Part shown: positions 45,397 through 58,465 of the stretch, piece after piece
How the letters are laid out: each line of letters opens with the position of its first letter
Position numbering within the stretch: the first letter of the stretch is position 1
Assembly: GCA_012845835.1 (NCBI GenBank)
Contig: JABAKD010000029.1
Span: forward strand, 12,911,892 to 12,975,891
From: Undaria pinnatifida
Lineage: Eukaryota; Sar; Phaeophyceae; Laminariales; Alariaceae
Reading direction: 5' to 3'
DNA: 64,000 nucleotides
The notes under the pieces: model-generated
Told to the model about the DNA's origin: nothing
Seen by the model: the letters and a program-made list of their open reading frames with translations, nothing else
Databases searched by the model: none
Made by a program: the position numbers and the translations under genes

Positions 45397-45599
45397 AGGT
45401 CCTCCCTTGACTAGCTTTCGACGCGCGATACGGTAGGGGTGAGCCCGACTGGTTTGAGGCTCCTCGCTCCAACGGGCTAACACGAAGCTCACCCAGATCT
45501 AACTCGAGGAAGCACGAAAGTGTGCAACCTGATTAACAACCCCATGGCCTGGCCTAGGCATGAAGACTAGACCACAGTTGTACAAGTAGTTTTCGAAGC

Positions 45600-46235
45600 A
45601 GTGACGGTGTTTCATTGATGGCTGAGTTACTAAGGCGCCGCGTCGGTCATAAATATTCCGGCCGAACAGCGCAACTAATGCCTACGGTGTAGCGTAGCAC
45701 GCGCGACTCTGAGCCAACAGATACGTTAGGTTGTTCCTCAAAAACGCAGTTAATCTAACGGTGATAGGAAGTTGCAAGTCGCAGCACTACGAGCTGCACG
45801 TATAGTCCATATACATGTTGGTTATGCAGCACTGCAGTACCCTCTAGACCACAAGGACATAAATTACAACACAATAAGATGCTTTCGAGTTTCTTCACTC
45901 CCCCAGGGTCGGGACATTGATGTCCGGGACTATCCTCTAACCACGGACTAGTACATATAAGAGTCATCCCGCGGTAGGTGTTGCAGTTGTTGGATTAACT
46001 AAAAATGTACCTGTCCGGTTGAGCTCCTCACGTGCGGAACTTCTAGCGGTTAGTCATTAGGCAAGTAATTTCACGAGTGTATAAGGTATTTTAGGATTGA
46101 GACATAGGCGCTTGGTCGGGTTGTGCAAAACGAATGCCTTTGAAGTCATTTTTCGGGTGAGATATTGAGCCCCTCAAGTTAGGAGTTTCAGAAAATTCTT
46201 AGAATCTGCTGCACCCCTACTGTGGGATGGCTCAG
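45600..46235. repeat. GAGCTCCTCACGTG dispersed element and related fragments
   Basis: 46018-46230 carries GAGCTCCTCACGTGCGGAAC, CGGGTTGTGCAAAACGAATGCC, GAAGTCATTTTTCGGGTGAG, AGAAAATTCTTAGAATCTGC and CTACTGTGGGATGGCTC. It matches 59470-59730 over its whole length. Upstream at 45625-45715 lies the other half-family (GTAGCGTAGCACGCGCGACTCTGAG). No gene is seen between 45397 and 46990. Confidence 0.65.
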
Positions 46236-46994
46236 GAGCACACTTCGATTGAGTGGGATACACGATATAAGAGCCGGCTGGAACAGGCCAGTGTTTCGGC
46301 TCTTGTCTCCCCTCTGCTCTTTTCTACGATTGGGTATCATGTATGTTTTAGTATGGGAACAATATGTTACAATTCAGTTTGATCGCCCTAAAGCCCGCTT
46401 TCTCCCGGTGTGCATGCTCTTAAAACGGGTAACCCACAGTAGGAGTGTTATGTGATGATACATTTTTTCTATGTCGGCCAGCGTGTACGGGTACATATGC
46501 AACAGTAAGGTTTTGCGGCAACGCTCGAGTCTCCTGTATTTCACCCTCTTACGACGGCAGACTTTTCTTAACGTTAAGCCGGAGAAACAGCACGGCAGCT
46601 CCAGCAACGATTTCCCCTTACCGCAACGGTTGAGGGTGGAACGTTTTCCATGACATGGTCACTGTGGTGTCGCTGTTTCCCCAACAACATTTACTCAATG
46701 GCCGCCACGGTTCACAACCTGGTGGTCGTGTTAGTGTCGCCCTTTGCCAAATAACACTTGCTTAGTGGAAAGAGCCTACCTCTCAACCGATGGTACCTAC
46801 AGTGCGTTATCTGTTGGTCAATCTGAGCTCATGAGTACGTTGACTGTGAGCTACTGTAGTCCGCTTGGTAACCGCTCACAAGCGGGGAGCTTCAGCGCCG
46901 AAAAGTCTACACGCCACCTGATTTCACATAAACCTTTTCTACGGTAAAGCCGTTTGCAAAACGCCAGCTGTGAGTTCGATGAGTTGGGCGATCG

Positions 46995-47075
46995 ATATGC
47001 AGCTTTGCAAGCTGCGTGATACTTCGGCCGCGCGCTCATGCATTTCCCTCCCCGTTAAGGATACGGTTCAACAAC
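46995..47075 (-). repeat. Fragment of the dispersed element beside the 47.1 kb gene
   Basis: CAGCTTTGCAAGCTGCGTGATACTTCGGCCGCGCGC..CCCGTTAAGGATACGG corresponds to the central part of the element, truncated at both ends. It lies just upstream of the first coding sequence of the next gene, like the fragment at 5127. Confidence 0.6.
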
Positions 47076-47184
47076 GTGCACTCGACTGCCGTCATACCCG
47101 TTGATACAGATACTCAGGATGGATACAGGAGGCGGGTCAAAAGATCGAGGAAGAGTGGAACGAGCTTCTCTCGAATGAGTCGGT

Positions 47185-48820
47185 CAAGTCCTTGAGCAGC
47201 TCATTCTACGAAATATTCTCGAAGGGGAACTGCGCCAGCGGCCGTCAGAGAACGGTAATAATACCTACAGGCCGTTGCTCCTTTCTCTGTTGTACAAACA
47301 TATCCAGTTGGACACCACTGCGGACATGGAGGTTGATATTTACTTGTACGCACAGATCTACAAGCAATTAAAACGGCTAATTGAGGTCACACTTGCAACA
47401 GACAGCGAAATTGGCTCAGTTAACCGCGGTCGGAACGACCGAAACAGTTGCCAGGCTATGTGGCAGGTGAGTAGCCCAGCGGTGTCATGCTTCTGATCCC
47501 CCCTATCGCTCTCTCCAACACCCCACGATGTTTCGTCCTTTGTGCAAGCAATGTTTGCCTGATCGCATAAAACCCGACGCTCTCCATCCCGGCATTGTAC
47601 AGATGCAAAAGTCTATGGTCTATGATCTTAAGAAAACGGGTATGCGCGACAATGATTACACTGTTGTCCCCCCCCTTACTTAACCGTTTTCCATTCATGG
47701 CTACGCCATTCAGGGTCATAATGATGAGTCAAAATCTGTCGACTGGGCCAGCACCGATGGCGGCGACAGTCTTTCTTCTATCTTTGCCGGTGCCGGTGGC
47801 GTGGGCGGGGTTAGCGAGGGTCTGGGTGGCAGGGACGACACCGTCAGCGTCGAAGACAGAAAAACCACTGCGCGCCCAACCACGTGTTCAACGCCTTCAA
47901 CAGCGGCCACTAGTAACCTCTTTGACTTGGGTAGAAGGTTCAAAGTTTTGCGTTTGTGCTCGTCGGTTCAGACCGTCATTCCCGTTCGCCTCGGGCGGAC
48001 TCTACCATGTTCACCGAGCGCCTCCGGCCCAACCTACGAACCAGACGCTATCGACAACGATCAGGCTTGTCCAAGGACGCCCCGCTGGCGTACGTTCAAA
48101 GATAGTGGCTTCAACGATAAAGCCGCCGACGTGGTGCGTTCTCCGCAAAGCCCGTGGCGGGGACACGGCACGATAAATATCTTGTCTGGTGGCCGTTTCA
48201 AGGGGAGCAGGGGTGGCGGGATTGGCGGCATGTTCGCTCGCAGCAGCGCGCGCTGGAAAGGACGCAACAGAGATCGCAGTCATGACGCAGCTGAAACCCT
48301 AAGACGAGGCAAGAAGGCAATGGAACAATGCTGTGAGAGACCCGAGGTGGGAGAGGATGGCCTTTCCCCCGACGCGGGGGAGCGGCGCCGGGGGCTGTGG
48401 GACTGCCCGGTGTCGCCATTCTCGCCACCTCCTCTCTTTGAGGAAAGGCCGATGTCCGGGTTGGAATGTCCGGAAGAAGGAGACTCCCCAGTCCGAGGAG
48501 CGAAAGAAGGTAAACAAGGCGGTAGCGTGGCGCAAACGGGGGCAGCGGAGGCGCGCGTGGTATTGGGTGAGCATACTTCGGGGGTACCAGAGAAGTGCAG
48601 CCCTCGCCATATTTCAGGCACGTCTTCCCGCGGGGACGTGCGCCCTGTGGAGGAAATCATGCATGTATACCCTACTGCTCCCGGACGCCAACAAGGAAGC
48701 GGATGGCGACTGAAGCGTTCACGGATGATAAGTGGACGACAAAAACAGGGCCGACAAGAACCAATTTTAGACCGGATCGCTAAGGGGGAGACTCTGAACG
48801 TGTTCCCGCAGAGCTTTTAG
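47185..48820 (+). CDS. Gene of at least two exons, unknown protein
   Basis: The exon ending at ATGTGGCAG|GTGAGT (47466, ideal donor) and the exon beginning GCCATTCAG|GGT (47714) are both phase 0 and join through a 247-bp intron. The second exon runs 368 codons to TAG at 48820. The first encodes helical sequence (YRPLLLSLLYKHIQL, DIYLYAQIYKQLKRLIEV). The second is Gly/Ser/Arg-rich (GGDSLSSIFAGAGGVGGVSE, then GGRFKGSRGGGIGGMFARSS). An ATG at 47119 shares the frame but meets TGA at 47176, so the true start is unresolved. A neighbouring frame (47123-47254, KIEEEWNELLSNESVKSL, ending ACG|GTAATA) could equally join 47714 in phase. No family is recognised. Confidence 0.5.
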
Positions 48821-48899
48821 TTGAAGTCCACCAGGCCAATGCATCATCCGTAGGCAGTTCTTGTTGTCTGCAGTCAAACTTTACAGGGTCAGCTGGCAA

Positions 48900-51800
48900 T
48901 GGATTGCGAGTTGCGAACGACGATGGAATCACGGTCGATGTCGCCCCGATTTAGTCAAACAGACGCTGGATAGTATTCTGAGAAGGAGCCACCACTAAAT
49001 CATTGCGCCACACCAGGTCTCCTACTTTCTTGTTTGAAAGAATGCACGCTTACAATCATACCTGGTAAGCAGTAAGCCCGTGAATATATCCTGCTAGAGG
49101 GTGGCCCGACGCCTTTTACCCTGCCCCACAAAACATTCTGCCCACTGCAGCCTCCGCTTGTTTGTGGTGCAAAGGCTCACCGCTAAGCGTATGGGGTTGT
49201 GTTTGTGTGCGTACGGTCGTGCGTAGATGCGTCCAAAAGTTATGCCAACGGTCAAGGGATCACGGACCAAATGCGTGTGCAGTTCACAGCGCAGTCGAGT
49301 CATCCCTATATAGTGCCGGTTGAATGGTGTCTATGGACGGTATAATGCCGGTGAAACTTGATTGGCACGACTAGAATTCGTTGTTATACTGTTACTACTG
49401 TAGTATCGGTACTATACCCAATATTGTCGGTGTCCGGCATACTGCCGGTATTCTTGGCCGGTTCACCTTCCGGTGCACGATAGGGAAACCAACACTTCAC
49501 ATACAACACCCTGAACTTTTCCTTAGATCTGCACGCTATATAGCCGCCAAAGATGTGCAATACGCCCTCTGATTCAAGCACCTGAGACCCAACTTCCTTA
49601 GCGCTTAGTGTTAGTGTAGAAAACAACCCAGCAGCTAGACCACCGCGTGCCGTAGTTGATGTAATTGACGCGCAGAGCGAACTCCATCCACTCCTTAATT
49701 GCTCCAAAATGTGTCAAAAAAGAGGAAGTTTCCTGATTTTTGGGTGTTGAACCGATCTCAATGGTCCGAAGGGTTAGTCAGTCAGCCAAAGGTTTGATGT
49801 CGGACTCTCATATTAATTTTTGCCAACGTTATGTTTTGTTTTTTTGTGGTTGCTCGTACCTTTGTCCCGGCAGTTTAGGCGGTCAGAGCGAACAGATCCC
49901 ATCACCGCTATACTATTCCAAGCGGCGAAACGAACAATTCGAAGGTAGCGTGTTTGACGCGAAACACTATTAATAGAGAAAAAGTGGGTTAGCCCTTACT
50001 GGGCCCATGTACAGTGACCACAAAACGGTAATTGCGACATTTTCAAGCGTCCACGAGTAGCGTGAGCGTGCAGCAGAGTACGAGCAGGACTGTGCCGCAT
50101 CCGTCCTGTACGACCCCCTTGCATTGTTGTACGTCGGGCACCAAGGTTTATCACCCCCCAATCAGCAGTGTCCGATACTGTAGTCATCAGTTTTCAACGT
50201 CATCCCCCCCCCCCCGTAAAGCCCCACAGGCACTTATAGAGCAGCAAAATAGCTACTCGCTGGAGTCGTTCTGAGTCATTGAAATGCTAGGACATGAACA
50301 AATCAAGGCTTTTAACGGGCTGGGTCACATGTTGCGGGTCGGGTCGAGTCAGGGTGATCCGATCCGACTACAGCAGTAGTTATATTTTAGAACGCCCTGA
50401 CGCTATCCGCCGACCCGACCCGTGAGATTATAACATCTCCTGATCCGACCAGACTCGACCCGCGAGCTTGAAAAATAACTTGTGGCCTTACCCGGGGATC
50501 GCGAACCGGTTCACGACCCGTGTAAAGCCCCTCTGAAAATGTCCCCCCTCCCACCGTAGCGTTGGTCCTCAGCGGCGGCGGTATCTGGTTCTTTAGGCCC
50601 ACCACGCGTCCCCTGGCTACCCGATGGGCTCTCCTAAATATTTCGGTGGGAATCTGTCAAGATATTTCGTGGAGAAACACGGAGGGGGGTGGGGTCACTT
50701 ACGCACCACCGCCGATAAACTCAGCACCGTCCCGTAACCAAGCGGCGAGGACGTATGCTGTACGTGGCTGGGGAGGCGGAGATAACGGCCGTTGGCTAAT
50801 GTTTTTCTCGTTGTTGCGGTTTGTGCATGTACGCACCTGAACCTCATTCCACTCCCCAAACTTAAACTACCTATCCTGGGATAACACCGTGCTCATACGT
50901 TCATGATGCGTCCTATTATGTCGAGGCGCCGAACGAAGAGATGATACAGTTGCAGGGCACTGTCTCGGCGTCTAGCACCGTGAAAGCTCTAGGTTGTCGC
51001 CATCTCCCATGCCTTTCGCGGCCAACTCGGTCGGAGCTTCACGCAACGTAGCTCGGCGGTTGTCTGTTTTCCGCACAAACTGCCTGGAGCTATGGTTGAC
51101 GAACGTCCGAAGCGCTGCTCCAACGGTTTTTCAGCGCACATGATGTGCATTCAAAACAAAGGTCAACACCCCAACCACACAGTTAGAGGGCCACACAGTT
51201 AAAGGAAAATAGCAGACATATGCCGATACAGTCCCCCCCCGCCCTCCTGTACCGTCTCGATAAAAAATACGTATCGTTGTATCTTTACCAGGCCTATGAT
51301 ACATAACCGAATCAGCGTCAACCGTCCTTACTTACTGTGATTTGTACATGGAAAAAGTGTGAACACAGCGAAAAAGTATAAGATGCGCTGCTGGATCGAA
51401 ACCCATACGCTCCGTCCTGCTACGCATGCACACGATTGCCGGGCGAGATCGTCGTTGACCGCTAAAAATAGCTCATGTACGAGAATAAAAACAGGTTTAC
51501 TACAGAACAGTACCGCCCACCCCAACTATAAACGTATCTACCAGTACAGCACATCACAGAATTAAGGACAACTTTTACCTTTCCCTGCCGCTTACCGGGT
51601 GTTATCCGGTACCAACATGCAAAGGTGCCTCCCAGACCCAGCCCATGGTTTTTTGTAATACATGCCGACGCACAAGAGCCTATGCTCACAACCCGTGTGT
51701 CACAACAAGGGTTTCAGCCTTAGTCAGAGCAGGCGTGTCCACATCCAGCATAGGTGTATAGTAGTCCCTACACCGAAGCGACGGTAACATGGTGTGATAC

Positions 51801-52690
51801 CCCCCGTTTTTCACTACCGCGCGAACGAGCGGCTCTACACCCCACCCGAACATATGCCATGTAGGATACTACCTGGTACAGTAGTGTTTTTCTAGCGCAG
51901 CGTACCGGGTAACAAACAACTACATCTCACGACAGAAACCGAAAAAACACCAAAAAACACCAAAAAACAAATTCTTACTGCAAATGAACCGATCCGTAGT
52001 CACTTCGTGTGAGTGGCTTTGAGCCACCGCAAACAGATAGACGATACACGTGCGCCCCCCCCCCCATCCGTAGACTTAGAGTGATGCTTATAGGACAGAA
52101 CCCCCATTATCGGGGGACAAACCACCTGCAATTTGTGTGGGGTTCTGTTTTTTTTTTTTGCCCGGTAAAGGGTAAAGACATAGTGCTGTGGAAAGAGGCC
52201 CACCATTTTTTTTTCTTCTTCTGAGGCTCCTAACCGCTTGAGCAAATGGCGAAAAAAACGATTTTGAGTAAGCCGAAAGTGCAACAAGATGAACTCAACC
52301 CGTTTTCAAGGTATTCCATGCAAAGCATATGGCAATATAAAAATGACATTGCGACGATTTTTCGGTATAGTATCAATAGATGTAAGGAGTCCCGTCGTTC
52401 AGAAACAAAATAGCGAAAAGGTACTATTGACACTTCCATCGAGCGTAGCACACCGAAAAACAAAAAAAAATGATAGATGTGGACGCCCCCCTGTGGTACA
52501 TCAGAGGACGTACACATCTACTGTAAATTTTCAGCGAGTCCCCGCGCAGGAAGCTCAATATTGCGCCGAAAAACCTCACCTGATGAGGTGAAATTAAAAT
52601 GCAACCCGAGGAAGAATCCCATGGCCTAGACATATGCTAATCATGTTGTAAACCACAAATAGTACTCCACCGATAGCGGGTATTTTGTTA
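48900..52690. other. Region without a supported gene
   Basis: 3.8 kb with scattered short open frames on both strands and no paired splice sites. It holds a diverged TATAGTGCCGGT element (49305-49460), the CCCGACCCG repeat (50320-50560), C runs at 50206 and 51230, and at about 51985-52035 a palindrome CGTAGTCACTTCGTGTGAGTGGC recalling the MITE family. A minus-strand frame ending in CACA|GTAAGT near 51340 was noted but has no partner exon. Confidence 0.5.
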
Positions 52691-52791
52691 GTCTAAGCTC
52701 TATTCTTATGGAGGGGCTCCCTCAGATGGAAACGTTCCGGGCAAAAAGAGGTACTTCACCCCTATCGTGCCACGTATCTCCAGTAAAAAGG

Positions 52792-55700
52792 TTAAAACGA
52801 GCGGTGCAGCTGCTCAAAGTCGACGCCAAGGGGACCCGACACCCGGTAGCTCTCCACCGGACCCCTCAGGACCTTCAGGCCGCGCATCACGGGCTTGCCG
52901 CCGACACCGAGGACGACACGAGAGGTCTCCCCGAGCATCCCAGCAATGTCCGACGAAAACGCGCCAGCCTCCACGCCAACATTAACCTGCCAAAAATCTA
53001 CCTCCGGCACCGATTTCCCATCAGGGAGGACTAAATAGTCCTGGTGGTTGGTGCCAATGTTAATTCTGAGGGTAATCGCGGGTCCGTCGACTCGGAAAAC
53101 CGCGTGCGTCGAGTCCACCTTTAGGAGCCCGTCCACGCCCTCTTCTTCTAGGAATTTCGCACACCATTCGGGCGCGGCGAGGGTTACCGACCGGGGTATC
53201 CACTCCTCGAACGGGAATGTTTCCGCCTCTGCCGATGCAGTCGATGATCGTTCTCCGCGCAGGGATCGCCTGCGGCGGCTGTGGCGAGCCCTGGGAGTGA
53301 TATGATCGAACTTTTCGGCCCAGACTTTGTCCCCGCCGAAGGGCTGGCACTCGGCGGGTAAGTTCATTGCGCTGACAACTGTGTCGCCGTCAGGAAGAGT
53401 CACCCCCGCGGTAGGAGAACTCAGAGCGGGGTACTCTTGTCCGTCGACGAGAATACGCAAAGCTCCGTTTGCTAAACACGACCCCTCACTTCTGAAACCG
53501 TTACCATTAAGAGTGTTACCAACACCGAAACCGCCGCCATTGTCATCGGTTAGTATCGAACATTTTTTCTCGTTGTCTATGGTATGTGGGTCTACCACTT
53601 CGATTACGAGACTGTGCTTGCTGCCGCCGCCGAATATGAGGGAGACTGCTGTAAGAAGTTGTCGGTCTGGGAAATCGGGCTGGGGGGCTGTGACCCGCAC
53701 GTTGAGTTGCAGTTCCGGCCCGTCCGACAGCATGGAGTACCACTCGCCATCCGTCCCGGCCCAGTCAAAGGTTTGCCCCCGCAAGCCCATCATGTGAGGG
53801 TCACCCTGCTCAACGATTAAACCGTGACACGGAAAAACGAAATTGGGCATGCAGTAGTTACGTCGCACATCATCCGGGGAAAAACAAAACGACACGATAG
53901 CCTAGAAAATTACAAACGGGTGCAAATGACGGGCTAGGGGGTTACGAGAGGCAGTGAGAAGCAACGCTGGTGGTTGTCAGGGAGATGTGTAATGATTTCC
54001 CGGGGAAGCCATGAAAGGCCCAGGATTTCGCCCGGCCCAAAACGTATTTTAAAACCCCGGTAGAAGCACGTGCATGCATTTGGGGACTGACACTTTATAG
54101 TCAGTGTGCGACGCATTCTACGGTAATCGCTAGCTGTAGATATCAGAACGTATCAAAAGGTAAGAAAAAGCGCATGATCCCGTTCGAGCACATCGGTGCG
54201 TCCGAGTGGAATGGCAGTGCTGATTGAAGGGGTTGCAACCCTTGGATTAAATCAAGGGCCCCAGTGCTTAGCAGCCAGACCGACCCCGCATTGCCCTTTC
54301 GTCAGATCTGCACCATAATCGCTGACCCATAGTCAGCTCCGACTATAGGTGAGTGGTTATGATGCGTAGTTGATAAAACGTCACCCACGTTAGCCCCAGG
54401 GTCAATGTCCATCCTGTTATGCGCCTACAGAGTAGACTTCGAGGCGTATATTTGGCGATTAGAGTCATGCTACTGTAGGGGTGCCGTTCTTTCAGCTCGG
54501 GGTGGTCGGGGCTCTTGGGGTGCTCGGGGTGCTCGGCGCGCAATCATACTTGAAATGTGCATCGTGACGCGCAACTCTTCTGCTCTTACGCAAGTCGAGG
54601 CTCATAACCTGTTTGTAAGCCGAGGCGCATAACCTGTTGGTGGACTTTGCAGCTAGAGTCATGATACGGTAGGGGGTTGCACTCTTGAACCTGTGTCTCT
54701 AATGCCTAATACAGATACATTTCACACTGACGAGCACCTTCGACCGAGTAGCTATCCAGTATTTTTTTAGCCCGATGTGTAGGTTACAACACGATTCCTT
54801 TTGATACCTACAGTAGCTCGTACGATTTTGTATGAGACTGGCCAGAGCTTCGGTAAGGGGGTGCACTAGTCGCCACTAGTCACTTTCAAGCCCTTTCTTT
54901 CGGCGGCTGTAAGCTGCTATGGTGAGTGGCTACACAATAAATGTGCGTTTCTTTTAAGCTAAAGTGCTTTTCGGGTTCGCGAAGTGCACTGGCACTGTCG
55001 AGGTGTTTGTCCAGCCACGCTGGCAATGAAGATAAAAGGCCGCTTTGAGCGAGGATCAGAGCCCCAAGGAAAACGTTTTTCCTAGCCTGGGTAATGAAAG
55101 TAAGAGTACCCCTCTACTGTAACCTCGATCGGCTTAATCTACAACCATTGTTTAGTTCGTTTTGTGGGTGAGGTATACCTGGTGGAGCTCTTCACGCGAA
55201 GAGCCTCAGGAAATCCAGGTGTCATCCGTACTATTTTTAGAATTTTAGGTAACGGGCGAAGTGCCTTTCTAATTTTTGGCGCCGAATGTTTGTAGAGGTC
55301 AGTTTCTAGCCTCGCTTGCCCCGTTTTTCATGCATGTCCCACTCAACGAACGGATATACCCAAAAATGCAAACCAAAACATCTTAATATGCAAATACATC
55401 AACTCCCATTGACAGCAAATACATTTTGCTGGGGTTGGGAATGGGGTTCGGGTTGGGGTTTGGATTGGGATTGGGGTGGGTTTGGTTGCGTTGGGAGGGT
55501 TTGGGTTGGGTCGGTTCGGTTCGGGTCGGGTCGGGTCGGGTCGGGTTGGGTTGGGTTGGGTTGGAATCAGTTTGGGTGGGACTTTCCTGTGTCCTACCAA
55601 CGCACACAGTTGACGACAGTCACAAATATCCATCAGTGCAAGTTCCTAGCGATAGCTACAGAAGCTTGACAAAAGGTAAAAAAAGATTCTCACATTAGCC

Positions 55701-56050
55701 CCAGGATCAATGCAAACCCCGTCGTTGTTCCTGCAGATAATGTCGGTGCCTCCGCCGTCCGCCGGGCTTTCGGTGCCGATGTCGGTGCCGGTACCGCACT
55801 GGCAGAAGGATGGCGCGACACACGAGTCGCTATCGGGGGTAGCACAAACCGAATTAATTGCGGTGACAAATGCCAAAGTTTCCTCCGGTGTTGTGCCGGT
55901 GGCGACCTCCTCAAGCTCGGTAAATCCGCTTGTCGGGCACGAACAACTCCCGGTGTCAGCCCCGACACCGACTACAAGAGCTGGTAGCAGGCGCATGGAG
56001 GAGACGATGGCCCAGAGTGCGGTCCATGTGCTACGACTACTGGTCCGCAT
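52792..56050 (-). CDS. Secreted Cys-rich protein with GDPH (root-cap/VWD-like) domain
   Basis: On the minus strand exon 1 (56050-55694, 119 codons) ends at GCTAAT|GTGAGA and exon 2 (53805-52792) starts after GTTGAGCAG|GGT. Both are phase 0, giving 456 aa. Residues 1-31 are a signal peptide (basic start, hydrophobic LLPALVVGVGA). Residues 36-115 hold nine cysteines (CSCPTSG, CQCGTG, CRNNDGVCID), a small secreted repeat-like module. At 120 begins GDPHMMGLRGQTFDWAG followed by W/Y..LSDGPELQLNVR, the opening of the domain shared by plant root-cap/LEA-like proteins and distantly VWD. A polybasic RHSRRRRSLRGER at about 295-306 could be a furin-like cleavage site. Likely an extracellular or cell-wall protein. 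The 1888-bp intron carries a G-rich minisatellite. The start chosen gives the signal peptide; an in-frame upstream Met exists. Confidence 0.7.
55425..55565. repeat. GGGTT/GGGTC G-rich minisatellite in the 55693-53806 intron
   Basis: GGGTTGGGATTGGGGTTTGG grading into pure GGTCGGGTCGGGTCGGGTTG pentamers. Telomere-like in style but not in unit. Because the gene is on the minus strand, the transcript carries the C-rich version just downstream of its 5' splice site. Confidence 0.9.
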
Positions 56051-57593
56051 GATTTGCGAAGCTTCAGTATGTGTCGCCGATCCGTAAAAGTGATACACCT
56101 TGCTTGAAACACCTACCCTGCGTGCGTATTGCTAAGCCGTCAATGCAATATCACTCCCTCCGAGCACCGACACTGCGTTCGCGCAGACTAGGCAGCAGGG
56201 GGGGGGGGTTGAAAGCAAGAGAGAAGGGTATGAGTGTTGGACAATGTGGGAATTGTCGACGTGATTGTCTGTTGCCGTGAAAGTAGAATATCTTCTGCTC
56301 TCCGATCCCCTACACAGAGTCTACAAGAGTCTATAGCAGGGGGGGGGGCAATGGAAGGAGTGATGTGTTGGCGCCACAAAATGTGGGACCGGTCCGCTTG
56401 GTTTGGTGCGCTCAGCAGGCATGCATGTGTTGCGGAGTCGTCAAACTGTGAACTTCCTCTCTCTCTCTTTCCGACCACATACACTGTCCGCGCAGCAACG
56501 AGCCATCCAACAGGGGGGGGAGTTGCAAGCAAAGGAGGGATGTATTGACGTCGGGAAACGTGCGGAACCGTGGTTCAGCATGAAACGAAGTCAATGCTTA
56601 AGATAATAACGCAGTGTACTTGTGTCTCGGCTAGAGAACTTCGCGTCGCCGCTACAGAATCGCTAAGAGGCTATGAGGAGTGACGGGACGTTGAGAAATC
56701 CCATATCAATGGTGTGGGGAGTGGTGGGGTCGCAGCCCCACATCCATGGCGCGGGGGTTGACTCTGAATGCGGCTTAAGAGTCAAGGATCACACCGTAGA
56801 CGAGCATGTTTTATGAGAAAGATGGAGAAAAGGGAGGTGTTAAAAAGGAGTCGTGGGTCGCCGGAAGGGGAGGGGGGGTGGTGATAGCCACACACCTGCG
56901 TGCGGCTTAAGAGTCGAGGGCAGCGTGTACTAACCCCTCATCCATTTCAGAACTGCAAAACCCTATTACACTCTAACTCCTAGTTATTTCTCAGTAAAGA
57001 CGTCGGCGCAGTTGGTGACGGGTTAACTACTGGAGGAAGAAAGTCCCCACACTTAGTATTGCACGTGTTTTGTCACAAAAAACGAGGATACGAGTCTAAA
57101 GGGGATGATAGAAGGTTGGAAAAACAGGAGAAAGCTGTTGCCACTTTAGGAAAACCCAGGCACAACAACGACCACTGACTGACCCGTGCCTGGACAGAGG
57201 TAGCAGTTTTTGGGCCACACGTTTTCTGGCTGGCGGAGATCGTCCACCGATGCACTGCCGAGTATCGTTGAAGCCACCGTTGTTTTTTACTGTATTATTC
57301 GAGAGATGCCTAGGACATGAGATTTGTGCATGGGCTTTCTCTTTCACGTGTTCGTTAAATCACGTTTCTGGGTGAGATACATAACTCAGTGAGAGAAAGG
57401 ATCTTCAGAAAATTCCAGGTGCAGCCCAACGGTAACATTGGTCTCGACGAAGGGTGCGGTAAGGGGCCGTTCTCCGTTTTCAATGTCGTATATGGAAGCT
57501 CTAATATCGAAATCCGGACGCGTGCTGGGATAAAGGTAGCCCCTTTTTTTGCCAAGTTCTTTCTGGATGACGAGAATTCTCATTGAACCCCAA

Positions 57594-58301
57594 TATATTA
57601 TAAAAAAATGAAAATACACTCCAGCTGTGAGATCGAAGATTCTGTCGAAACTCATCTTTGAAAGCTGTGTGTGATACTCCGATCGCGCGTATTACGGGTT
57701 GTGTGCTCATTAAGGATACAGGTCGGCGACTCCCCTTACAACTACAGTGTAGCTATCAAGGTCAACAGGGTGATGTTAGGCAGTCTGTGCGCGGAAACTA
57801 TATAAAACCCGTTTCTGAGGGGGACAAAATCTGACGGCTGTGGAAGGAAATGCATCCGTTTATCAAGTGAATTCTGTAAGTCGAATAACCGGTGAGGGGA
57901 CGGCGGAGTTTTGAAGGACGTGGGGACCTGGTTTTGATCTAAAGGGGCGGGTTTGGAGGGGGGGGCGGAAGGGGGGGGGGGGGGGGGGGGCGAAGGGGGG
58001 GGCAGACGGGCGGACAATTCGTGCGTAGAAGCTATAAATCCTTGTAAGGGGATAAATCTGACGGTTTTGGGGGAAAAAAAAAAACACCAGTTTATCATGG
58101 GGGGGGGGTTGGGGCGGGGGTGGGGCGGGGGTGGGGCAGCTCAATCTGTGCGTGGAAACTATACATTCTGTTAAGGGGATAAATGTGACGGTTTTGGAAA
58201 TAATGCATCAGTTTATCATGTATATCCTGGGGTAAGTCGTACAATCAGCGAGTAGGGGGCGGAGTGTTCGAGGGGGTGGGGGTGGGATGTGGTGGGGAGG
58301 T

Positions 58302-58335
<34 letters not shown>

Positions 58336-58433
58336 CGGGGGAAAGGAAGGGCTTAGGTGGCATAGATGTAGGGGTTTGTTATACGTGAGGTGCTAGGTCT
58401 AACGGGTGGCGGGGAAGGAGGGGGCGTTCGGGG

Positions 58434-58465
<32 letters not shown>

